A DNA stretch of 13,187 bases from an uncultured Collinsella sp. (GTDB lineage Bacteria; Actinomycetota; Coriobacteriia; Coriobacteriales; Coriobacteriaceae), in contig CAAELJ010000081.1 of assembly GCA_900756725.1 (NCBI GenBank), positions 1 through 13,187 on the forward strand. The letters are read 5' to 3'. The notes beneath the pieces are model-generated. The model was not told where the DNA came from, ran no database searches, and saw nothing but the letters and a program-made list of their open reading frames with translations. Both the position numbers and the translations under genes were made by a program. How positions within the stretch are numbered: the stretch's first letter is position 1; each line of letters begins with the position of its first letter. Positions 1-6,193 of this stretch are shown here, in pieces.

Positions 1-131
1 AGCCGCCGTTCATACTGTAACCCATTGACAACATGGCGTGCGCGCGAGACGGCCCCTTCGACACGGGGATACACAGTCTGGAAACAAACGGCACCCGCAT
101 CGACACGCCGATCCGCCAGCCCATGTACTCC

Positions 132-166
132 ACCAGTCTTTTTAGCCCCGTCCCAAAAAGACTGGT
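132..166. repeat. Perfect 12-bp inverted repeat upstream of ygiQ
   Basis: The arms are ACCAGTCTTTTT (132-143) and AAAAAGACTGGT (155-166), separated by an 11-nt loop, AGCCCCGTCCC. The T-run lies at the loop end of the stem rather than after it, so this is not a canonical intrinsic terminator on either strand. The sequence TACAAT follows directly at 167-172 and could be a -10 box for ygiQ about 30 nt upstream of its start, although no good -35 is visible. The structure may be an operator, a leader hairpin or a dispersed intergenic repeat. The loop contains CCGTCCC, which is also found in the reverse complement of the 3699-3729 repeat. Confidence 0.7.
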
Positions 167-203
167 TACAATTACGTGCAGCATACAAACACCGGGAGGG
201 ATC

Positions 204-2342
204 GTGGCAAAAAAGCCTCAGCACGCTCAGAACAACCAGCGCAGTCAGCAGGGCAAACAGGGCCAGCAGCAAAAGCGCGGCGGCAAGGCCCAGAGCGGCC
301 ACACCACTCATGCCTCGACAGCACCTGTCCGTCCCTGGCGTCCGGGCCGCGATAAGTTCCTCCCCGTCAACCGCGCCGACATGGATGCGCGCGGTTGGGA
401 CCAGTGCGACTTTGTCTACATCTGCGGTGACGCCTACGTGGACCATCCCAGCTTTGGCATGGCTATCATCAGCCGCGTCCTTGACGCGCACGGCTACAAG
501 GTGGGTATCATCTGCCAGCCCGACTGGACCGACCCCGCCAGCATCACGGTGCTCGGCGAGCCTCGCCTGGGCTTTCTCGTCAGTGCCGGCAACATGGACT
601 CCATGGTCAACCACTATTCGGTGACCAAGCACCGCCGCCACTCCGACGCCTACACCCCCGGCGGCGAGGAGGGGCGCCGTCCCAACCGAGCCGTCACGGT
701 CTATGGCAACCTCATCCGCCAGACGTTCAAGGACGCTCCCATCATCATCGGCGGCATCGAGGCAAGCCTGCGCCGCCTGGCCCACTACGACTACTGGCAG
801 GACAAGCTCAAGCGCTCGGTACTGCTCGACTCGGGCGCCGACATCCTCATCTACGGCATGGGCGAGCACGCGATTGTCGAGATCGCCGACGCGCTCGACG
901 CGGGACTGCCCGTCGACCAGATCACCTATATCAACGGCACCGTCTACCGCACGGGTTCGCTCGACGAGGTCTACGACTACGACCTGCTGCCCAGCTGGGA
1001 CGACCTTGCCGCCGATAAGCTCAACTACGCGCGCAGCTTTAACGTGCAGCAGCAGAACATGGACCCCATCACCGGGCATCGCCTGGTAGAACCCTACCCC
1101 AACAGCGTCTATGTGGTGCAGAACCCGCCGTCCGCGACGCTTACCACCGACGAGATGGACGAGGTGGCCGAACTCCCCTACGCACGCGATTGGCATCCCG
1201 ATTACGACGCAGCGGGCGGCGTGCCGGCTTTTGCCGAGATCAAGTTTTCAATCAGCTCCAACCGCGGGTGCTTTGGTGAGTGCTCGTTTTGCGCGCTGAC
1301 CTTCCACCAGGGCCGCGTGCTGCAGATGCGCAGCCACGACTCGATCATGCGCGAGGCCGAGCTGCTCACACACGACCCCGAGTTTAAGGGCTACATCAAC
1401 GATGTGGGCGGACCGACGGCCAACTTTAGCCGCCCGGCCTGCGACAAGCAGCTCAAACATGGCGTGTGCAAGAACAAGCGCTGCCTATGGCCGAGCGTGT
1501 GCAAGAACATGGTGGTCGACGAGAGCGGCTACACGCAGCTGCTGCGCGACCTGCGCCAGCTGCCGGGCGTCAAGAAGGTCTTCGTCCGCAGCGGCATCCG
1601 TTTTGACTACACCATGGCCGATGCCTCGGACGAGTTTTTGCGCGAGCTGCTGGAGCACCATGTCTCGGGCCAGCTACGCGTGGCGCCCGAGCATGTGAGC
1701 GACGCGGTGCTCTCCGTGATGGGCAAGCCGAGCCGCGCCGTCTACGATGCGTTCTGTCGCAAATTTGAGCGCTTGAACCGCGAATACGGACTCAAGCAGT
1801 ACGTAGTGCCGTATCTGATCTCGAGCCACCCCGGCTCGACGATGAAGGAAGCCGTGGACCTTGCCGAAGCCGTGCGCGACATGGGCTACATGCCCGAGCA
1901 GGTGCAGGACTTCTACCCCACCCCGTCCACCATGTCGACCTGCATGTACTACACCGGCGTGGACCCGCGCACCATGGAGCCGATCTATGTAGCGCGCGAC
2001 CCGCACGAGAAGGCCATGCAGCGCGCGCTCATCCAGTATCGCAAGCCCGAGAACTACAAGCTCGTGCGCGAGGCGCTGGAAAAAGCCGGGCGTCGTGACC
2101 TGATCGGCTACACCAAGCATTGCCTGATCCGTCCCGTACCGCCGCGCCCGGGCGAGACGTCTGCTGGCGGTGGGCATGGCACCGGCAAGAAGGGCGGCAA
2201 GCCGCACGGTGACGCCGGCGCTGGCAAGGGGCCTAAGGGCAGCAAGGGTCACGGCGGCATGTCGCGCGCGCAGAACACCGCAGGCCGCAACCGCGCAGCT
2301 CAGGGGCGTCAGGGTGCCAACGGAGGCGGTCGCCGCAACTAG
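204..2342 (+). CDS. ygiQ: YgiQ family radical SAM protein
   Basis: This 712-aa protein is close to the usual YgiQ length. The radical SAM motif CxxxCxxC is at C356, C360 and C363 (in the context NRGCFGECSFCAL) and should bind the [4Fe-4S] cluster that cleaves S-adenosylmethionine. A second cysteine-rich stretch (CDKQLKHGVC...CLWPSVC) and the later VAPEHVSD and YPTPSTMST segments are typical of this family, whose C-terminal part is DUF3362. The reaction and substrate of YgiQ proteins are not known to me. The first 40 or so residues are rich in Q, K and G, and the last 63 (from about residue 650) are a Gly/Lys/Arg-rich tail; both look disordered and basic. I chose the GTG at 204 because GGGAGGG (194-200) lies just upstream. 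In-frame ATGs at 33 and 123 have no ribosome site and would add non-family sequence. The stop overlaps the convergent protease gene. Confidence 0.93.
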   Translation: MAKKPQHAQNNQRSQQGKQGQQQKRGGKAQSGHTTHASTAPVRPWRPGRDKFLPVNRADMDARGWDQCDFVYICGDAYVDHPSFGMAIISRVLDAHGYKVGIICQPDWTDPASITVLGEPRLGFLVSAGNMDSMVNHYSVTKHRRHSDAYTPGGEEGRRPNRAVTVYGNLIRQTFKDAPIIIGGIEASLRRLAHYDYWQDKLKRSVLLDSGADILIYGMGEHAIVEIADALDAGLPVDQITYINGTVYRTGSLDEVYDYDLLPSWDDLAADKLNYARSFNVQQQNMDPITGHRLVEPYPNSVYVVQNPPSATLTTDEMDEVAELPYARDWHPDYDAAGGVPAFAEIKFSISSNRGCFGECSFCALTFHQGRVLQMRSHDSIMREAELLTHDPEFKGYINDVGGPTANFSRPACDKQLKHGVCKNKRCLWPSVCKNMVVDESGYTQLLRDLRQLPGVKKVFVRSGIRFDYTMADASDEFLRELLEHHVSGQLRVAPEHVSDAVLSVMGKPSRAVYDAFCRKFERLNREYGLKQYVVPYLISSHPGSTMKEAVDLAEAVRDMGYMPEQVQDFYPTPSTMSTCMYYTGVDPRTMEPIYVARDPHEKAMQRALIQYRKPENYKLVREALEKAGRRDLIGYTKHCLIRPVPPRPGETSAGGGHGTGKKGGKPHGDAGAGKGPKGSKGHGGMSRAQNTAGRNRAAQGRQGANGGGRRN

Positions 2343-3250
2343 CGAAGTGGTGCACTCGCTGCGTCCATCCCACACGCTTGGCGCAGCGAGCGCATTGCCT
2401 CCACCAGGATCACGCCGGCGATCGCGACCGTGATTATCACGTCGAGCGGCGTGTTCACAAACCACAGCAGGCCCATGAGGTACGACCCGGCGTTAAAGGC
2501 AAAGTGCAGCAGAATCGTGTAGCGGAGCTTTCCGGTGGTCACGAGCACCCAGCCAAAGACCAGACCGGCGGCGCCGGCGTAGCAGCCCTGCACCCAGTTC
2601 ATATGCATATAGCCAAAGACCGCCGCCTGCAGCACAATCGCCGCGGCGATGCCTCGCTTGTCCGGCGCCGCCCAGGGCACCATGGCGCCGTCTTGCGCGT
2701 TCGCGCGGCGCCGGCGTTTCCAGAGCGGACGGCACTGCGGGTTAAACGCTCGGAGCGAAAACTCAAAAATGATACCGCGCACCAGCAGTTCCTCGCAAAA
2801 CGGAGCGCCGAGCACCGTGGTCAGGACGGCCAGATGGCTCGTGTCGCCCATGCCCGTCTCCTCGACAAGCTCGCTGTAATCGGCCGCCGCCTCGGGCAAC
2901 AGCGACAGCACGGCGTCGGTCACGTAGCCAACGACCACCTGCAGGGCAAGGCCGATCACGATAACGCAGGCGATGCGCCTCCATGCTTTGCCTGCTCCCC
3001 CGCCAAGCGGGCGCTCGCCCTGCCAGCGCACCATAAACGAGCGCGGCCACAGATAACGCCACCACAGCAGCGCCATCAAAAACGATACCGTCTGCGCGAC
3101 GGCCTGAAGCAATTGAATGTCGAGGTCATCGATTGAAAAACCCATGAACACCGATGCGACGCCAAGGGCGGAGAACAAAACGACGCTCAGGGCTATATCG
3201 GCAGCGACGACGCCAAAACAGGCAAGCGCCCAAATCATCGCATTGAGCAT
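2339..3250 (-). CDS. CPBP family intramembrane glutamic protease (Abi/CAAX-like)
   Basis: This 303-aa protein is strongly hydrophobic, with an N-terminal membrane segment (MLNAMIWALACFGVVAADIA) and several further helices. The three CPBP motifs are present in order: EExxxR in CEELLVRG (E153, E154, R158), FxxxH in FGYMH (F212, H216) and HxxxN in HFAFN (H249, N253). In the family these form the membrane-embedded glutamate protease site; members include type II CAAX prenyl endopeptidases and proteins involved in bacteriocin immunity or processing. The substrate here cannot be inferred. A basic loop (KRRRRANAQDG) lies between motifs 1 and 2. The start is the ATG at 3250, preceded by AGGAGG (3256-3261) with a 5-nt spacer; an upstream in-frame start at 3310 lacks such a site. 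The gene converges on ygiQ with a 4-bp overlap and lies 83 bp downstream of the antitoxin gene on the same strand. Confidence 0.9.
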   Translation of the reverse strand: MLNAMIWALACFGVVAADIALSVVLFSALGVASVFMGFSIDDLDIQLLQAVAQTVSFLMALLWWRYLWPRSFMVRWQGERPLGGGAGKAWRRIACVIVIGLALQVVVGYVTDAVLSLLPEAAADYSELVEETGMGDTSHLAVLTTVLGAPFCEELLVRGIIFEFSLRAFNPQCRPLWKRRRRANAQDGAMVPWAAPDKRGIAAAIVLQAAVFGYMHMNWVQGCYAGAAGLVFGWVLVTTGKLRYTILLHFAFNAGSYLMGLLWFVNTPLDVIITVAIAGVILVEAMRSLRQACGMDAASAPLR

Positions 3251-3301
3251 GCCAACCTCCTCAAAACCGTTCCCTAGTTCTACCACAACTCGGCAGAGAG
3301 C

Positions 3302-3332
3302 TGATCCCATGGGGATGGAGGAAAACGGATCA
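3302..3332. repeat. 31-bp dispersed repeat, copy 1 (TGATCC/GGATCA ends)
   Basis: The element begins with TGATCC and ends with GGATCA, so its 6-bp termini are inverted repeats. Inside are CCCATGGGG and GGAGGAAAACGG. It matches the copy at 3699-3729 at 28 of 31 positions in the same orientation. It ends one base before the stop codon of the antitoxin gene on the minus strand, so it forms the start of that gene's 3' untranslated region. Confidence 0.8.
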
Positions 3333-3333
3333 C

Positions 3334-3534
3334 TTATTGATGAGAATCAGGCGCAGTGCCAAAGGCCCCGTTGGGCGAAATGTCGAACGGAAAGGTGCCG
3401 CAGCGATTAAACGCGGCGATAAACATGCGGATGGCGTTGGACGGTGTGGTGCCCACGAGCTGGGTTGCCGCCGCGAAGGCCGCCTTTTCCTCGGGCAAGA
3501 CCTTCGCGACAACCGGGGTCATGTGTTCTGCCAT
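3334..3534 (-). CDS. dinJ: RelB/DinJ-type antitoxin, orphan
   Basis: This 66-aa protein has the compact ribbon-helix-helix layout of RelB/DinJ antitoxins. A short N-terminal beta segment (TPVVAKVLPEEKAAF) is followed by the TPSNAIRMFIAAFNRCGTFP stretch that matches the DinJ family's 'SDAIRMFL...LPF' pattern, and then by FDI. In the family the N-terminus binds operator DNA as a dimer and the C-terminus neutralises a YafQ/RelE ribonuclease toxin. Here the C-terminal tail is short, and no toxin gene lies on either side: the CPBP gene follows after 83 bp. The start is the ATG at 3534, with AAGGAAG (3539-3545) upstream; the longer in-frame extension to 3609 lies across a stem-loop and has no ribosome site. 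Two 31-bp repeat copies bracket the gene. It could be a solitary regulator, a remnant, or partner to a toxin encoded elsewhere. Confidence 0.75.
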   Translation of the reverse strand: MAEHMTPVVAKVLPEEKAAFAAATQLVGTTPSNAIRMFIAAFNRCGTFPFDISPNGAFGTAPDSHQ

Positions 3535-3568
3535 GGCGCTTCCTTTTTGAAACGACGGTGGTGCGGAT

Positions 3569-3627
3569 AGATGCGGGCCACGCGGCTGGGCGACGGGCTG
3601 TGAAGGCAACCCGATTGGCCCGCATCT
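3569..3627 (-). repeat. Stem-loop with perfect 12-bp arms in the antitoxin leader
   Basis: AGATGCGGGCCA (3569-3580) is repeated exactly as its reverse complement TGGCCCGCATCT at 3616-3627, enclosing a 35-nt loop. It begins 35 bp upstream of the antitoxin start codon, so if transcribed it would be a strong 5' leader hairpin. It has no following U-run on the minus strand and so does not look like a terminator. Confidence 0.7.
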
Positions 3628-3637
3628 GGAGTTTGTT

Positions 3638-3684
3638 TCTGCGGCGTTGGTATTACTTGGTATTCCTAAGTATTACCCCGCAGA
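3638..3684 (-). promoter_or_regulatory. Candidate operator/long hairpin upstream of the antitoxin
   Basis: There is a nested inverted repeat: outer arms TCTGCGG (3638-3644) and CCGCAGA (3678-3684), and inner arms GGTATTACTT (3649-3658) and AAGTATTACC (3668-3677) with one mismatch. GGTATT also occurs as a direct repeat (3649 and 3659). The patch is much more AT-rich than its surroundings. DinJ-type antitoxins commonly repress their own promoter by binding palindromes, so this is a plausible operator; that role is inferred. Confidence 0.4.
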
Positions 3685-3698
3685 TAGAATACCACAGC

Positions 3699-3729
3699 CG
3701 ACCCCATGGGGACGGAGGAAAACGGATCA
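3699..3729. repeat. 31-bp dispersed repeat, copy 2
   Basis: This is the second copy of the 3302-3332 element, differing at three positions (first base, fourth base, and C for T in the GGGGA(C/T)GGAGG core). The left end is CGACCC instead of TGATCC, so its inverted terminus has decayed, while the right end GGATCA is intact. It contains the perfect 10-bp palindrome CCCCATGGGG. It begins 20 bp beyond the stop of the fused ABC transporter gene, again in a minus-strand 3' untranslated position. Confidence 0.8.
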
Positions 3730-3749
3730 TTTTGTTGCTGAATTAGTAT

Positions 3750-5129
3750 TTAGAGCGTGATGATGTCAGAGATATCGAGAGCCTGAGCGTCGGCGGCATC
3801 GTGCGTGGCGAGCAGCAGCATGCGACCGTCGAGCAAGTCGAGCACGACCTCGGCGCATGCGTCGCGCGCAGCGGTATCTAGACCGGTAAAGGGCTCGTCC
3901 AGAATCACCGCATCGCCTGGGCACAGCAGGGCGCGGGCAATCTCGACGCGACGGCGTTGCCCGCCCGAAAGCTCGGCCATGCACGCATTCACATCGATTC
4001 CCGGCACCAGCAGGCGCAGCAATGCCGCGGCGCTCGAAGCATCCGCACGCGCATCGGCGCACACCAGCACGTTATCCAGCGCCGAGGCGGACTCGACCAA
4101 GCGCGCGTCCTGAAACACCATCGAGCACGGCGCGCACTCCCCCGCTGCCAACGAAAGCAACGTCGACTTGCCCATGCCCGAAGCACCCATCACACAGATA
4201 CGCCCGCCCGCGGGCACGTTGAGCACCAGACCGTCGAGCGCCGGCGCCCAGGGCGCACAATCGCCCACAGCAAGCGCAAGCTCCGCCGCAACCCCGCCGC
4301 CAGCAGAACCGCCCGCACGCCCGTGCAAGCCGCGTCCATGCGACAGCACCGCCGCACGCCACGCCGCTGGCCCCGAAGCCCGCAGCAGCCACACCAGCAC
4401 GCGCTCGCATGCCCACGAAGCCATAACAACCAGCACGGTCCAGGCCAGCAAATCGGCAGTCTCAATCAAAAGCTTCGCCTGATAGATGCGCTCGCCCACG
4501 GTGCCCGTCGCCATGCCGATCAGCTCCGCCGCCACACCGGCCTTCCAGCTCATGCCAATCACGGCGCGGGCACACGAAAGCACAAACGGCAGGACTTCGC
4601 GCCAGGTGTGGGCACAAAACAGTCGCCAGCCCCGCACGCCATGCAGACGAAACATCTGCTCCAGCGGTTTATCCGCTTGCATCAAGCCCTCGACCAACGA
4701 AAAATACACGCCCGGCAGAGCCATCAAAAAGACCGCTGCAATGCTCACGCGCGCCGACCCCAACCAAATGAGCAGCAGGACCACCACGCAGGCAACCGGT
4801 GTCGCCTTAACAAACGAAAGCGCCGGCGCCACCAAGCGGGCAAACGTCAGCGATCGCACCGAAACTCCCGCCAGTACGCCGCCGCACACCGCGGCAAGCG
4901 CCAGCCCGCCCAAGATACGCGCACCCGAGCCTGCCAGAATCGCCCATGTGCTGGCATCGCATACCAGTCGCAGCAACGCCACCACGACGGCGCCCGGCCC
5001 CGGCAAAATCAACGGCTGCGCCACCAGCGCCGCCACCAGCATCCACGCGGCAAGCCAAAAGGCGGCGACGGCACCTGCTGCCGCCACCGCCTTCATACGC
5101 TCTGTCATTTGTCGAGCAAACGCACGCAC
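3750..5129 (-). CDS. ABC transporter permease-ATPase fusion protein (SsuC/TauC + SsuB/TauB type)
   Basis: In this 459-aa polypeptide residues 1 to about 250 are a membrane permease of the nitrate/sulfonate/taurine importer type. The coupling loop is around EQMFRLHGVRGWRLF (157-171), and the conserved GMSWKAGVAAELIG segment is at 192-205. A Gly-rich linker (about 265-280) leads to an ATPase: Walker A GASGMGKST (315-323), Q-loop Q340, signature LSGGQ (387-391), Walker B VILDEP (408-413) and switch His443. The ATPase is compact, with only 19 residues between the Walker A lysine and the Q-loop and no C-terminal extension. Importers of this kind usually have permease and ATPase as separate proteins; a homodimer of the fusion would supply both pairs. 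The GTG start follows the substrate-binding gene's stop by 3 bp, and its ribosome site (TTGGAG) lies inside that gene's last codons, implying coupled translation. Confidence 0.88.
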   Translation of the reverse strand: MRAFARQMTERMKAVAAAGAVAAFWLAAWMLVAALVAQPLILPGPGAVVVALLRLVCDASTWAILAGSGARILGGLALAAVCGGVLAGVSVRSLTFARLVAPALSFVKATPVACVVVLLLIWLGSARVSIAAVFLMALPGVYFSLVEGLMQADKPLEQMFRLHGVRGWRLFCAHTWREVLPFVLSCARAVIGMSWKAGVAAELIGMATGTVGERIYQAKLLIETADLLAWTVLVVMASWACERVLVWLLRASGPAAWRAAVLSHGRGLHGRAGGSAGGGVAAELALAVGDCAPWAPALDGLVLNVPAGGRICVMGASGMGKSTLLSLAAGECAPCSMVFQDARLVESASALDNVLVCADARADASSAAALLRLLVPGIDVNACMAELSGGQRRRVEIARALLCPGDAVILDEPFTGLDTAARDACAEVVLDLLDGRMLLLATHDAADAQALDISDIITL

Positions 5130-5132
5130 GGG

Positions 5133-6191
5133 CTACTCCAAGTAGTAGAAATCGTCAGCCGGAAGTTTACCACCCACGGCGCTCGCGTCCGCATCGGCCA
5201 GCACCTGCAGGTACCCACCGAGCGCCGCCTTCATGTCCTTCCCCGTCTGGCAGACAAGCATGCACCCGGGAATCGCCTTCTCGGCGATCTTGGCGTTATC
5301 CACGATGCCGGCATCGACCACGGCCTGTGCCCAGTCTGCCGGCGCCGCATTGACAGCCTTAACGCTCGCCGCATGGCAGCTCAAGAACTCCGCCACGGCC
5401 TCGGGATGTTCCTCGGCAAACGCGCGGCGCACCACGGTCACACCCGTCAGTAAGCGCGAACCCGTGTCACCCGCCAGCTTATCCCACGCATCGGTCAGGC
5501 TTACCGGAGCCGACAGCTTGCCTTCGCTCTTTGCGATGGCAGCTGTCTTGAACGGCTCCGGCAGCACGCCCACGGCGGACGGGTCGGCAAGCAGGGCCGA
5601 CAGCACCTCGGTGGGCTCGCTCTTAAACTCGAGCGTCACCTGTCTGGTCAGGCCCGCGCGCTCCAGCAGGTAGTTCATGACGTACTCCGGCGTGGTGCCT
5701 TTGCCCGTCATGTAGACGGTACGACCCGCCAGATCACCAAACGAAGTAACGTCCGCGTTACCCGTCACCACGTTCAGCACGCCCAGCGTGTTGATGTCGA
5801 TGACCTGCACCGCGCCCTCGGTCTTGTTGTAGAGCACGCTCGCCACGTTGGCCGGCACCAGGGCAATGTCGATATCGCCCTGAATGACCTTGGGCACAAT
5901 CTCGTCGGCCGCGGCGCTGATCGCAAAGTCGAACTCATTGTCCGTCTCGCCATCGGCAGCCTGGTCCATAAACTGCACCAGACCGATCGACGTCGGTCCC
6001 TTGAGCGAGGCAACGCGCACCTCGACCGACTCAGCGGCAGCGCCACTCGCCGAAGACCCAGCAGCCGAACCCGCAGAAGACCCCGCCCCCGCAGCCCCGC
6101 CGCCACAGCCCGCGAGCGCAAGCGACAGCGCGCCCGCGGCAAGCGCCGAGGCAAACCCTCGGCGCGTCATCTCAACATTAAACGCACGCAT
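5133..6191 (-). CDS. ABC transporter substrate-binding lipoprotein (NMT1/TauA/SsuA-like)
   Basis: This 352-aa exported protein has an N-terminus that combines a twin-arginine motif (TRRGF, R10-R11), a hydrophobic stretch and a lipobox LAGC with C29 as the likely lipidated cysteine. A Gly/Ala/Ser linker follows. The body (EVRVASLKGPTSIGLV..., ADEIVPKVIQGDIDIALVPAN, TGKGTTPEYVMNYLLERAG, ...VGVLPEPF) has the fold pattern of NMT1/TauA/SsuA-type binding proteins. The ligand cannot be told from sequence; family ligands include sulfonates, nitrate and thiamine precursors. The start is the ATG at 6191, 2 bp after the hydrogenase stop, with GAAGGGAAG upstream at an 8-nt spacing. A GTG three codons earlier would overlap the ribosome site. 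The fused permease-ATPase follows after 3 bp and is its evident partner. Confidence 0.87.
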   Translation of the reverse strand: MRAFNVEMTRRGFASALAAGALSLALAGCGGGAAGAGSSAGSAAGSSASGAAAESVEVRVASLKGPTSIGLVQFMDQAADGETDNEFDFAISAAADEIVPKVIQGDIDIALVPANVASVLYNKTEGAVQVIDINTLGVLNVVTGNADVTSFGDLAGRTVYMTGKGTTPEYVMNYLLERAGLTRQVTLEFKSEPTEVLSALLADPSAVGVLPEPFKTAAIAKSEGKLSAPVSLTDAWDKLAGDTGSRLLTGVTVVRRAFAEEHPEAVAEFLSCHAASVKAVNAAPADWAQAVVDAGIVDNAKIAEKAIPGCMLVCQTGKDMKAALGGYLQVLADADASAVGGKLPADDFYYLE

Positions 6192-6193
6192 CG

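Noticed and set aside
25..30. TTGACA-like -35 box at the start of the window
   Set aside because: No -10-like sequence lies 16-18 bp downstream; the following DNA is very GC-rich.
132..166. Intrinsic terminator of a gene upstream of the window
   Set aside because: The stem has its T-run at the loop side, not after the 3' arm, on both strands.
33..203. N-terminal extension of the ygiQ gene to the ATG at 33
   Set aside because: The extension includes the inverted repeat and a possible -10 box, has no ribosome site, and adds sequence unlike the family; GTG at 204 has GGGAGGG before it.
3535..3625. Upstream coding extension or a toxin gene on the minus strand before the antitoxin
   Set aside because: Open frames here overlap the 12-bp stem-loop, lack ribosome sites, and encode nothing like a RelE/YafQ toxin.
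3957..5453. 498-codon plus-strand frame opposite the ABC genes
   Set aside because: The translation is Arg/Gln/His-rich and featureless, while the minus strand encodes intact ABC motifs.
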